Shown in pieces: positions 42,598-51,209 of a stretch of DNA of 64,000 bases. The position numbers and the translations under genes were made by a program. Within the stretch, counting starts at the first letter, position 1, and each line of letters starts with the position of its first letter. The notes under the pieces were generated by a model. The model was not told the origin of the DNA. It did no database searches and worked only from the letters and a program-made list of their open reading frames with translations. The DNA comes from Lachnospiraceae bacterium (GTDB lineage: Bacteria; Bacillota; Clostridia; Lachnospirales; Lachnospiraceae): positions 115,036 to 179,035 of the forward strand of contig SVFF01000006.1 in the NCBI GenBank assembly GCA_015057005.1, written 5' to 3'.

Positions 42598-43206
42598 ATG
42601 AAGATTTTATATGGTACGACCAACAATGCAAAATTACAGGCGATGAAAAAAGCAGTTGAGGTATTGGATGTAGAACTTGTTGGTTTAAATGATATAGACG
42701 GTGAGCTTCCCGATATAAATGAAATTGGCAACACGCCATTAGAGAATGCGGAGATTAAGGCGAGAGCATACTATGAAGCATTTCATATGCCGGTATTTTC
42801 CTGTGACAGCGGCTTGTATTTTGATGAAGTAAAAGAGGAGGAACAGCCGGGAATCCATGTGCGAAGAGTTAATGGTCGAGAATTAGCAGATGAGGAAATG
42901 ATACAATATTATGCTTCTTTAGCGGCGAAATATGGTGGGAAACTAACCGGACGGTATCGGAATGCCATTTATTTCATATTGGATGGGAAGCATCATTATT
43001 CCAGCATGGATATGTCCATTGCTACGGAACCCTTTATTATGGTGTCTGAGCCCCATGCAAAGCGTGTGGAAGGTTTTCCGCTGGATTCCTTGTCCATTGA
43101 TATTAGAAGTGGAAAATTTTATTACGATCTGGAGGTGAAAGATGTAAGTACATCTGTAGACGAAGGCGTCAGAAGATTTTTCACGGCAATTATATCACAA
43201 AAATAG
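42598..43206 (+). CDS. ITPase/RdgB/HAM1-like nucleoside triphosphate pyrophosphatase
   Basis: 202 residues from ATG 42598 (GAAAGG seven bases before; another ATG at 42580 has no proper site). Motifs: LYGTTNNAKLQAMKKA at the start, the catalytic ENAEIKARAYYEAF and SCDSGLYFDE, then PGIHVRRVNG. HAM1 enzymes hydrolyse ITP, XTP or dITP to the monophosphate. The C-terminal part differs from standard RdgB, so it may be a diverged member. It ends in a terminator. Confidence 0.8.
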   Translation: MKILYGTTNNAKLQAMKKAVEVLDVELVGLNDIDGELPDINEIGNTPLENAEIKARAYYEAFHMPVFSCDSGLYFDEVKEEEQPGIHVRRVNGRELADEEMIQYYASLAAKYGGKLTGRYRNAIYFILDGKHHYSSMDMSIATEPFIMVSEPHAKRVEGFPLDSLSIDIRSGKFYYDLEVKDVSTSVDEGVRRFFTAIISQK

Positions 43207-43271
43207 CATTTGGTTTGTCCGAACAGATTGGGTTTTGGGCAAAAATACTAATTATATATCATTGACTGATG

Positions 43272-43311
43272 CCCTCGTCCTGTTATAAAGAAAAAGTGGC
43301 GAGGGTATTTT
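43272..43311 (+). terminator. terminator of the MFS-NUDIX-ITPase operon
   Basis: CCCTCG (43272-43277) pairs with CGAGGG (43300-43305) over a long loop, then TATTTTG. Moderate. Confidence 0.55.
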
Positions 43312-43374
43312 GTGTTTAAAGAAAAGTGTGTTGGATGTACCTTTATATTTCCTATAGCGCTTGCATTCAAAACG

Positions 43375-43383
43375 TGGTATACT
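43375..43383 (+). promoter_or_regulatory. extended -10 promoter of the nicotinamidase-like gene
   Basis: TGGTATACT (43375-43383) without a good -35. Confidence 0.45.
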
Positions 43384-43424
43384 CATTATGAGTTTTTGTT
43401 GTGTTTCCATTAGGAGGGATGATT

Positions 43425-43943
43425 ATGAAGAAATATTTGATCGTAATTGACATGCAAAAAGATTTCGTGGACGGCGCCCTGGGCACCAAAGAGGCAGAGG
43501 CAATCGTCCCCGCAGTATTAGATAAAGTAAACTCTTTTGACGGCGAAGTGATCTTTACGAAAGACACTCATTTTGAAGACTATCTGACAACCTCTGAGGG
43601 CGCAATGCTGCCCGTGGAACACTGTATCAAGGGCACGGAAGGCTGGCAGCTGATCCCGCCTCTTGAAAAATATTGCACCGAAAACAATTGTAAAGTATAC
43701 GAAAAACTGACCTTCGGCAGCGTGGAGCTGGCGCAGGATATGTTGGCAGAGCAGACTATTGAAAGCATCGAACTGATCGGTCTCTGCACAGACATCTGCG
43801 TAGTGTCCAACGCCCTGATTTTAAAAGCATTCCTGCCGGAAGTGACCATCAAAGTAGATTCCGCCTGCTGCGCAGGCGTGACCCCCGAGAAACATGCAGC
43901 AGCTCTGGAAACCATGCGCAGCTGCCAGATATGTGTGGATTAA
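43425..43943 (+). CDS. isochorismatase-family cysteine hydrolase (nicotinamidase-like)
   Basis: 172 residues from ATG 43425, seven bases after AGGAGG. Catalytic triad visible: Asp in VIDMQKDFVDG (residue about 8), a central Lys, and Cys in LCTDICVVSNAL (about 120). FTKDTHFEDY holds the metal-binding His of nicotinamidases. It probably turns nicotinamide into nicotinic acid for NAD salvage, though other amides are possible. Monocistronic. Confidence 0.82.
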   Translation: MKKYLIVIDMQKDFVDGALGTKEAEAIVPAVLDKVNSFDGEVIFTKDTHFEDYLTTSEGAMLPVEHCIKGTEGWQLIPPLEKYCTENNCKVYEKLTFGSVELAQDMLAEQTIESIELIGLCTDICVVSNALILKAFLPEVTIKVDSACCAGVTPEKHAAALETMRSCQICVD

Positions 43944-44070
43944 AGTTGAATCACAGTTGCTTTGTTTATTTTTGCATATCCCTGTTTTGGAAGAAGATAT
44001 AAGCACTATAAACCCTACAAACAAGTTACTTATAAGTTACTTATAAAATACTATTTGAATGAATAACCAG

Positions 44071-44222
44071 CTCATGAGGGAGACATGTTCCAACGACGGA
44101 CCCTTAAAAAGCGTCAGCGCTTAGCGAGGTCAGACGAAATGCAATTTCGTCTCGAGCTTAGCGTCTGCTACGCTTTTTACGGAGCGAGAGCGTGTCCGAG
44201 TGGAACATGTCTCCCCCATGAG
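44071..44222. repeat. structured intergenic repeat, copy A (before dnaE)
   Basis: Outer 22-bp inverted arms (44071-44092 with 44201-44222, one mismatch), inner TAAAAAGCGT (44105-44114) with ACGCTTTTTA (44170-44179), and an apical GACGAAAT-GCA-ATTTCGTC (44133-44151). CTTAGCG occurs twice (44119, 44157). The core matches copy B at 50007-50164. No gene; 43944-44070 is otherwise plain. Confidence 0.9.
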
Positions 44223-44249
44223 CGTCATATTCAGAAAAGGAGCCCCACC

Positions 44250-47200
44250 ATGGCATTTGCACACCTTCACGTCCACACAGAATACTCTCTTCTGGACGGT
44301 TCCAACAAAATAAAAGAATATGTGGCCCGTGTGAAAGAGCTGGGCATGGACAGTGCTGCCATTACCGACCATGGCGTTATGTACGGTGCCATTGATTTTT
44401 ATCGGGCAGCTAAAGAGGCCGGCATCAAGCCCATCCTGGGCTGCGAGGTTTATGTGGCGCCCAACTCCCGTTTTGATAAGGAACTTACCGGCGGAGAGGA
44501 CCGTTATTATCACCTGGTGCTGCTGGCGGAGAATAATGTGGGATACGCCAATCTGATGAAGATCGTCAGCCGTGGCTTTACCGAAGGTTATTATTACAGA
44601 CCCAGAGTGGATATGGAAGTGCTGCGAGAGTACCACGAGGGCATCATTGCGCTGTCTGCCTGTCTGGCAGGTGAGGTGCAGCGCTATATTGTGAAGGGGC
44701 TGCCTCATGAGGCCAGAAAAGCTGCCCGCAAGTACGAAGAATGTTTTGGCAGGGGCAATTATTTCCTGGAACTGCAGGATCACGGTATTCCGGAGCAGAA
44801 GACCGTAAATATGGAACTTATGAAGATGAGCCGGGAACTGCAGATCCCGCTTGTGGCCACCAACGATGTGCATTATACCAATGCCGTGGATGCGGATTCC
44901 CATGACATCCTGCTCTGCCTGCAAACCGGCAAGAAGCTGGCGGATGAGGACCGTATGCGCTATGAGGGCGGCCAGTATTATGTAAAGAGCGAGCAGGAGA
45001 TGAAGGGGTTGTTCACCTACGCCTGGGAGGCGGTGGAGAATACCCAGCGCATTGCAGACCGCTGTAATGTGGACATTGAGTTCGGTGTGACCAAGCTGCC
45101 TCATTACGAGGTGCCTGCAGGATATGATTCCTGGACCTATTTAAACAAACTTTGCAGTGACGGTCTCGTTGCCCGCTATGGGGATGTGAACCAGCCTGCA
45201 GGAGATACCGGACAGACGCTGAAAGAGCGCCTGGATTATGAGCTGGATGTGATCCGCACCATGGGATTTGTGGACTATTTCCTGATTGTTTGGGATTTTA
45301 TTAATTATGCCAAGAGTAACGGTATCCCCGTGGGACCGGGACGTGGTTCTGCGGCGGGAAGTATCGTGGCCTATTGTCTGCGGATCACCAATATTGATCC
45401 TATCAAGTACAGTCTGCTCTTTGAGCGTTTCTTAAATCCGGAGCGTGTCACCATGCCGGATATTGATATTGACTTCTGCTTCGAGAGAAGACAGGAGGTT
45501 ATTGACTATGTGGGCCGCAAGTACGGCGCAGAGAAGGTGGTGCAGATCGTTACCTTCGGTACCCTGGCGGCAAAGGGTGTTATCAGAGACGTGGGAAGAG
45601 TTATGGATCTTCCTTACTCTTATGTGGATACTATTGCCAAAATGGTGCCCAACGAATTGAACATTACTTTGGAGCGGGCCCTGGAACTGAATCCGGAATT
45701 CCGTAAGCTCTATCAGGAGGAAGAACAGGTTCAGTACCTGATCGATATGTGTAAGCGGCTGGAAGGTTTGCCCAGACATACCTCCATGCACGCGGCGGGC
45801 GTGGTGATCTGCCCCAAGGCTGCGGAGGAGTTCGTGCCTTTGTCCAGAGGCTCCGACGGTTCCATTACCACCCAGTTTACCATGACCACCCTGGAAGAAT
45901 TGGGTCTGCTTAAAATGGATTTCCTGGGCCTGCGCACCCTCACCGTGATTCGTGATGCGGTGGAGTATATTGAGAAGAGTACCGGGGAATATATTGATGT
46001 GGACCGGATTGATTATAATGATCCCAAGGTATTGGCTTCCATCGGCACCGGCAAGACGGATGGCGTGTTCCAGCTGGAAAGCGGCGGTATGAAGAGCTTC
46101 ATGAAGGAGCTTCGCCCCCAGAATCTGGAAGATATTATTGCGGGTATTTCCCTGTACCGTCCGGGTCCCATGGACTTTATTCCCAAATATATTAAAGGAA
46201 AGAACAATCACGACGCGGTAGTGTACTCCTGCCCTCAGCTGGAGCCGATCCTGTCGCCTACTTACGGATGTATTGTGTATCAGGAGCAGGTTATGCAGAT
46301 CGTGCGCGACCTGGGTGGTTATACCCTGGGCCGAAGTGATCTGGTACGCCGTGCCATGAGTAAGAAGAAGCAGTCTGTGATGGAGAAGGAGCGGGCCAAC
46401 TTTGTCTACGGCAATCCCGAGGAGGGTGTGCCCGGTTGTGCCGCCAATGGCATCAGTGAAGCGGTGGCAGGGCAGATCTATGAGGATATGATGGACTTTG
46501 CAAAATATGCTTTTAATAAGTCCCATGCAGCCTGCTATGCGGTGGTTTCCTACCAGACCGCGTATTTGAAGTATTATCATCCTGTGGAATTCATGGCGGC
46601 ATTACTTACCTCCGTTATCGATAATTCCAAGAAGGTGTCCGAATATATCCTTACATGCCGCAGCATGGGCATTGAGCTTCTGCCGCCGGATGTAAATGAG
46701 GGTGAGGCCGGATTCTCCGTGTCCGGAAAAAGCATCCGCTACGCGCTGACGGCCATCAAGGGCGTGGGACGTCCGGTGATCGAGAGCTTGGTGCAGGAAC
46801 GCCGGGAGAGAGGCCCCTTTACCAATATTAAGGATTTTATTACACGAATGGCCGACAAGGATATGAACAAGCGTGCCATTGAAAACTTTATCAAGGCGGG
46901 AGCGCTGGACAGTCTGGGCGGTACCAGAAAGCAGTTCATGAGTGTTTACGTGCAGATTGTGGATCATATCACAAAGGATAAGAAGAGCAATCTGGCAGGC
47001 CAGATTTCCTTGTTTGATATTGCTTCCGAGGAGGACAAGGAAGAATTTGATATCCGTATGCCTGACGTGGGAGAATACGCCAAGGAAATGCGGCTGGGAT
47101 TTGAAAAAGAGGTGCTGGGTATCTACGTCAGCGGCCATCCTCTGGAGGAGTATCAGCCTCTTTGGCAGAAGTATATTACCAATCACACCAACGATTTTGC

Positions 47201-47993
47201 CCTGGATGAGGAGAATGGAACCGTGCGCGTGGAAGACCAGACCACGGCAGTGGTAGGCGGTCTGATCGCAGATAAGACTATTAAATATACCAAGAATGAT
47301 AAAGTCATGGCATTCCTGAACCTGGAAGATCTGGTAGGAAATGTAGAGGTTGTGGTCTTCCCCAATGATTACGAACGCTACGGCAAGCTGCTGCAGGAAG
47401 ATTCCAAGATTTTCGTGAAAGGCCGTGTGTCCCTGGAAGAGGACAAAGACGGTAAACTGATCTGTGAGCAGATTGTAAGCTTCGATGAGGCGGCAGCGGC
47501 TCAGGGCGGAGAAATCTTCCAGAGCAGGTACGGTGGCAGAGGAAGCAGGACCAACGGCGGATATCGGGGAAGTCAGTTTGACGGTGCAGGAGCCGGCAGC
47601 GGAGGCGTGAACGGCCAGCCGGGCAATCCGGGTTACGGCGCAGGCATGGCCACTCAGGCAAGCAGCCGGAACTATGACGCAGGCAACGGCAAGTTGGGTG
47701 CAGGAATGGCAGAGGTGCCGTCAAACGCTGCACAAAGCACGTCCCCACAGGTCAAAAAAGTACCATCGGGTATCTGGATCCAGTTTGCGGATGCCGCCGA
47801 ATATCAGAGCAGGCGGCAGGACCTTCTGAAGGCAATTGCAGAGTCTGACGGTAAGGACAATGTGGTGATCTTCCTGAAGGATACCAAGCAGATTAAGATA
47901 CTGCCCCAGAATCTGCAGGTGAAAGCGGACGAGGCGCTGTGTCAAAAATTGGCAGGTGTTTTCGGAGCAGGAAATATCCGGCTCAAGATGTGA
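44250..47993 (+). CDS. dnaE: DNA polymerase III alpha subunit
   Basis: 1247 residues from ATG 44250 (AAAAGGAG). N-terminal PHP domain (HLHVHTEYSLLDG), then the C-family polymerase with GPGRGSAAGSIVAYCL, the catalytic PDIDIDFCFERR, ARRAMSKKK-like finger (VRRAMSKKKQSV), helix-hairpin-helix and an OB fold. It copies DNA in the replisome. Odd: between the OB fold and the last domain lies a Gly/Ser/Ala-rich low-complexity stretch of about 80 residues (bases about 47503-47750, GGRGSRTNGG..., GAGAGSGG...), which I do not know in this family. Confidence 0.95.
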   Translation: MAFAHLHVHTEYSLLDGSNKIKEYVARVKELGMDSAAITDHGVMYGAIDFYRAAKEAGIKPILGCEVYVAPNSRFDKELTGGEDRYYHLVLLAENNVGYANLMKIVSRGFTEGYYYRPRVDMEVLREYHEGIIALSACLAGEVQRYIVKGLPHEARKAARKYEECFGRGNYFLELQDHGIPEQKTVNMELMKMSRELQIPLVATNDVHYTNAVDADSHDILLCLQTGKKLADEDRMRYEGGQYYVKSEQEMKGLFTYAWEAVENTQRIADRCNVDIEFGVTKLPHYEVPAGYDSWTYLNKLCSDGLVARYGDVNQPAGDTGQTLKERLDYELDVIRTMGFVDYFLIVWDFINYAKSNGIPVGPGRGSAAGSIVAYCLRITNIDPIKYSLLFERFLNPERVTMPDIDIDFCFERRQEVIDYVGRKYGAEKVVQIVTFGTLAAKGVIRDVGRVMDLPYSYVDTIAKMVPNELNITLERALELNPEFRKLYQEEEQVQYLIDMCKRLEGLPRHTSMHAAGVVICPKAAEEFVPLSRGSDGSITTQFTMTTLEELGLLKMDFLGLRTLTVIRDAVEYIEKSTGEYIDVDRIDYNDPKVLASIGTGKTDGVFQLESGGMKSFMKELRPQNLEDIIAGISLYRPGPMDFIPKYIKGKNNHDAVVYSCPQLEPILSPTYGCIVYQEQVMQIVRDLGGYTLGRSDLVRRAMSKKKQSVMEKERANFVYGNPEEGVPGCAANGISEAVAGQIYEDMMDFAKYAFNKSHAACYAVVSYQTAYLKYYHPVEFMAALLTSVIDNSKKVSEYILTCRSMGIELLPPDVNEGEAGFSVSGKSIRYALTAIKGVGRPVIESLVQERRERGPFTNIKDFITRMADKDMNKRAIENFIKAGALDSLGGTRKQFMSVYVQIVDHITKDKKSNLAGQISLFDIASEEDKEEFDIRMPDVGEYAKEMRLGFEKEVLGIYVSGHPLEEYQPLWQKYITNHTNDFALDEENGTVRVEDQTTAVVGGLIADKTIKYTKNDKVMAFLNLEDLVGNVEVVVFPNDYERYGKLLQEDSKIFVKGRVSLEEDKDGKLICEQIVSFDEAAAAQGGEIFQSRYGGRGSRTNGGYRGSQFDGAGAGSGGVNGQPGNPGYGAGMATQASSRNYDAGNGKLGAGMAEVPSNAAQSTSPQVKKVPSGIWIQFADAAEYQSRRQDLLKAIAESDGKDNVVIFLKDTKQIKILPQNLQVKADEALCQKLAGVFGAGNIRLKM

Positions 47994-48092
47994 TAAAATA
48001 TATTGAAAACCTGTGAAAAATGCATTAAAATGACATTTAAAGGAAATCGGTTTCTGTGATTTCTGTTTTCGGACTTGTAGGAGGTAACCGGA

Positions 48093-49067
48093 ATGGCAAA
48101 AGAAATTAAAACAATTGGCGTCCTGACAAGCGGCGGCGACGCACCCGGTATGAATGCAGCCATTCGTGCGGTAGTACGTACGGCCATTGCCAGAGGAGTA
48201 AAAGTAAAAGGTATTAAAAAGGGTTATCAGGGTCTCTTAAATGAAGAGATTAGCGATATGGAAGCCAGACATGTTTCTGATATGATCCAGCTGGGCGGTA
48301 CTGTACTTGGTACAGCCAGATGTATGGAGTTCATGACTCCCGAAGGTCAGCAGAAGGGCGCTGATATCTGCAGAGAGTATGGTATAGACGGTATTGTGGT
48401 AATCGGCGGCGACGGTACTTACCGTGGTGCCCAGAAGCTTTCTGCCCTGGGTATTAACACCATTGCGATTCCCGGCACCATTGATCTGGATATTGCATGT
48501 ACCGATTATACCATCGGTTTTGACACGGCGGTCAATACTGCCATGCAGGCGATTGACAAGGTAAAGGATACTTCTGCTTCCCATGAGCGCTGCAGTATCA
48601 TTGAGGTAATGGGACGTGATGCAGGCTATATTGCACTGTGGTGTGGTATCGCCAACGGCGCAGAGGATATCCTGATTCCTGAGAAATATGATTACAACGA
48701 GCAGAGTATCATCAACAGTATCATCAACAACCGCAGACGCGGCAAGACGCACCATCTGATCATCAATGCAGAGGGTATCGGACACTCCACCTCCATGGCA
48801 AAGCGAATTGAGGCTGCCACCGGTATTGAGACCAGAGCGACCATTCTGGGCTACATGCAGCGCGGAGGTACTCCCACTGCCAAGGACCGTTATTTTGCTT
48901 CCATTATGGGCGCATATGCTGTGGATATTATGCTGGCAGGCAAGACCAACAGAACCGTAGGATATCGCCATGGCGAATTCGTGGATTATGATATTGATGA
49001 GGCATTGCAGATGAAGAAGGAAATTGATCCTTATCAGTATGAGGTTTCTTCTCTGCTGTCCATTTAA
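48093..49067 (+). CDS. pfkA: 6-phosphofructokinase
   Basis: 324 residues; AGGAGGTAACCGGA precedes the ATG. ATP-type markers: LTSGGDAPGMNAAIR at the start, GGDGTYRGA and PGTID (glycines, as in ATP enzymes, not the Asp/Lys of PPi enzymes), then MGRDAGYIAL and GYMQRGGTPTAKDR. It phosphorylates fructose-6-phosphate in glycolysis. PGTIDLDIACTDYT has L and C where N and G are usual. It lies 99 bases after dnaE with no clear terminator. Confidence 0.95.
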   Translation: MAKEIKTIGVLTSGGDAPGMNAAIRAVVRTAIARGVKVKGIKKGYQGLLNEEISDMEARHVSDMIQLGGTVLGTARCMEFMTPEGQQKGADICREYGIDGIVVIGGDGTYRGAQKLSALGINTIAIPGTIDLDIACTDYTIGFDTAVNTAMQAIDKVKDTSASHERCSIIEVMGRDAGYIALWCGIANGAEDILIPEKYDYNEQSIINSIINNRRRGKTHHLIINAEGIGHSTSMAKRIEAATGIETRATILGYMQRGGTPTAKDRYFASIMGAYAVDIMLAGKTNRTVGYRHGEFVDYDIDEALQMKKEIDPYQYEVSSLLSI

Positions 49068-49081
49068 GAAGGTTAACAAAG

Positions 49082-49113
49082 GCAGCATCCGGTCTGACGG
49101 ATGCTGCTTAACT
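49082..49113 (+). terminator. pfkA terminator
   Basis: GCAGCATCCG (49082-49091) pairs perfectly with CGGATGCTGC (49098-49107), then TTAACTTAAC. The T-run is poor. Confidence 0.65.
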
Positions 49114-49155
49114 TAACTCTGAATAGTTAAAAAATAAGAAAGGTAAGGATGTTTC

Positions 49156-49998
49156 ATGATAACGAGCAGTGCCAACCCCAGAGTGAAACAGATCGTACAG
49201 TGGCAGACCAAATCAAAAGAGCGCCGCAAGGATGGTATTTTCCTGGCAGAGGGGCTCAAAATGTTTGAGGAAGCACCGCTGGACCGTATTGTGGAGGTCT
49301 ATGTATCCAAGGATGTGGAAGACCAGTTGTTGGCTGCCGCAAAAGGGAAGACTGTTGACAATTTTGCGGGGCAGGAAATGCGGGCAGGCATCGGTGAAAA
49401 GCTGAAGCAGGTAGGTTACGAGGTGGTAACCCCTGAAATTTTTGCCAAAATGTCGGACACCCAGACGCCGCAGGGGATATTGACAGTGCTGAAGCGCCGG
49501 GAGCATACCCTGGACGAACTGTTAGACCATCCCAATCCCTGCTTTGTATTGCTGGAAAATCTGCAGGATCCGGGCAATCTGGGTACCATCATCCGCACCG
49601 GAGAAGGTGCCGGCATCACCGGCGTGATCATGAGCGCCGGAACGGTGGACATCTACAATCCCAAGACCATCCGGGCTACCATGGGCTCTGTGTACAGAGT
49701 TCCTTTCCTATATGCAGATGATCTGGCAGAAGTGATGGACAGGCTTCATGAAAAAGGCATACATACCTATGCGGCCCATCTGAAGGGAGAAGTTTTTTAT
49801 GACTCCTTTTCCTTTAAAGAGCCTACCGCATTTCTCATCGGCAATGAAGGAAACGGCCTGACCAGGGAACTGGCAGATAGAGCAAAGAGTTACCTGAAGA
49901 TTCCCATGGAGGGACAGGTGGAGTCTTTGAATGCGGCAGTAGCGGCGGCGCTGTTGATGTATGAGACCCACAGGCAGAGGAGTATTTTCGATGTTTAA
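49156..49998 (+). CDS. TrmH/SpoU-family RNA 2'-O-methyltransferase
   Basis: 280 residues. N-terminal substrate-binding region (SSANPRVKQIVQWQTKSKERRKDGIFLAEG), then the SPOUT knot with motif 1 LENLQDPGNLGTIIRTGEGAG, motif 2 GNEGNGLTREL and motif 3 IPMEGQVESLNAAVAAALLMYE. It methylates a ribose 2'-OH in rRNA or tRNA using SAM. The exact site cannot be told. AAAGGTAAGGATG lies upstream. The structured repeat follows its stop by eight bases. Confidence 0.9.
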   Translation: MITSSANPRVKQIVQWQTKSKERRKDGIFLAEGLKMFEEAPLDRIVEVYVSKDVEDQLLAAAKGKTVDNFAGQEMRAGIGEKLKQVGYEVVTPEIFAKMSDTQTPQGILTVLKRREHTLDELLDHPNPCFVLLENLQDPGNLGTIIRTGEGAGITGVIMSAGTVDIYNPKTIRATMGSVYRVPFLYADDLAEVMDRLHEKGIHTYAAHLKGEVFYDSFSFKEPTAFLIGNEGNGLTRELADRAKSYLKIPMEGQVESLNAAVAAALLMYETHRQRSIFDV

Positions 49999-50006
49999 GT
50001 GCTATT

Positions 50007-50164
50007 TTGCCTGGAGTTCATATATGTTCCGTGAGGACCCTTAAAAAACGTCAGCACTTAGCGAGGTCAAGACGAATCTGTGATTCGTCTTCGAGCTTAG
50101 TACTGCTACGTTTTTTACGGAGCGAGAGCGCGTCCGAACGAAATATATATGAGCCCCCAGGCAA
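50007..50164. repeat. structured intergenic repeat, copy B (before proC)
   Basis: Outer arms TTGCCTGG/CCAGGCAA (50007-50014, 50157-50164) and TCATATAT/ATATATGA (50018-50025, 50145-50152); inner TAAAAAACGT (50042-50051) with ACGTTTTTTA (50108-50117); apical GACGAATC-TGT-GATTCGTC (50071-50089). Same core as copy A, with paired base changes. Confidence 0.9.
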
Positions 50165-50203
50165 ATAGGCTACACAGAAAATTGAGAAGTAGAGGAGAGA
50201 AAA

Positions 50204-51007
50204 ATGCGTGATAGAGTAATCGGTTTTATTGGTTTGGGAAATATGGCATCTGCCATCATAGGCGGAATGCTGCAGAAGAAAATGGTGGAGGCGCAGCATA
50301 TTATCGGCTATGATGTGTCAGAAGCAGCCAGGAAAAATGCGGAAGAAAAGTTCGGGATCCTTGTGGCATTAGATAATGAAGAAGCAGCGGCCAAAGCAGA
50401 TATTCTCTTTTTGGCAGTAAAGCCCATTTTTATGGCAGAGGTGATCAGCGGGATCAAAGAGGCCGTGAAGCCGGAGACTGTCATTGTCAGCATTGCGGCT
50501 GGCAGGACCTTGGGATTCCTGGGGGAAGCATTCGGAAGCGGACACAAGATCGTGCGCTGCATGCCCAACACCCCCGCTTTGGTGCTGGAGGGCTGCACCG
50601 GTGTCTGTGCAAATGAGAATGTAAATGAAGAAGAATTGGCAACTGTGTTGGAGCTTTTAAAATCCTTCGGCAAGGCCAGTGTGGTGCCAGAGCGTCTCAT
50701 GGATGTGGTAGTAGGTGTCAGCGGAAGTTCTCCGGCCTATGTGTTTATGTTTATTGAAGCAATGGCCGATGCTGCGGTGGCAGCAGGCATGCCCAGAAAG
50801 CAGTCTTACGAGTTTGCAGCCCAGGCAGTGCTGGGAAGTGCCAAGATGGTGCTGGAGACCGGCATGCATCCCGGTGAGCTTAAGGATATGGTTTGTTCTC
50901 CCGGCGGCACCACAATTGAGGCAGTTAAGGTATTGGAGCAAAAGGGCCTGCGCGGTGCGGTTATGAGCGCTATGGAAGCCTGCATTGAGAAATCAAAGAA
51001 TTTGTAA
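50204..51007 (+). CDS. proC: pyrroline-5-carboxylate reductase
   Basis: 267 residues. Rossmann start IGFIGLGNMASAIIGGML, VKP and MPNTPALVLEG, then the C-terminal domain with the signature region GVSGSSPAYVFMFIEAMADAAVAAGM and SPGGTTIEA. It makes proline from pyrroline-5-carboxylate with NAD(P)H. GAGGAGAG precedes the ATG. Monocistronic, with the structured repeat in front and a good terminator behind. Confidence 0.95.
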   Translation: MRDRVIGFIGLGNMASAIIGGMLQKKMVEAQHIIGYDVSEAARKNAEEKFGILVALDNEEAAAKADILFLAVKPIFMAEVISGIKEAVKPETVIVSIAAGRTLGFLGEAFGSGHKIVRCMPNTPALVLEGCTGVCANENVNEEELATVLELLKSFGKASVVPERLMDVVVGVSGSSPAYVFMFIEAMADAAVAAGMPRKQSYEFAAQAVLGSAKMVLETGMHPGELKDMVCSPGGTTIEAVKVLEQKGLRGAVMSAMEACIEKSKNL

Positions 51008-51020
51008 TAAATTTTTCACA

Positions 51021-51048
51021 AAAAACAGCCTGAAAGGGCTGTTTTTTT
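51021..51048 (+). terminator. proC terminator
   Basis: AAACAGCC (51023-51030) pairs with GGCTGTTT (51037-51044), with a run of seven T. Confidence 0.9.
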
Positions 51049-51087
51049 GCTTATAAACCCTGATTTTACGGGAAAAAATTTAAAAAG

Positions 51088-51116
51088 TTGACAAATAAGA
51101 AATCATCTGTTATTAT
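51088..51116 (+). promoter_or_regulatory. promoter of the SleB-like gene
   Basis: TTGACA (51088-51093), 17-base spacer, TATTAT (51111-51116). Confidence 0.8.
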
Positions 51117-51209
51117 ATGACCCGTAACAAATTTAACAAATTCGTAATATATTGGCTGAAAAGTGGATATACTCTTTTTAGCTGTGAAAATTTGTTGGAG
51201 GTAAAGAAA

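Noticed and set aside
44085..44249. An N-terminal extension of DnaE by 55 codons
   Set aside because: The extension is the structured repeat; AAAAGGAG and the PHP domain begin at ATG 44250.
43944..44249. Insertion sequence before dnaE
   Set aside because: Long inverted arms fit a small non-coding element, but there is no transposase and no clear target duplication.
45432..46580. A 382-codon open frame antisense to dnaE
   Set aside because: Shadow of strong codon bias; no start signal.
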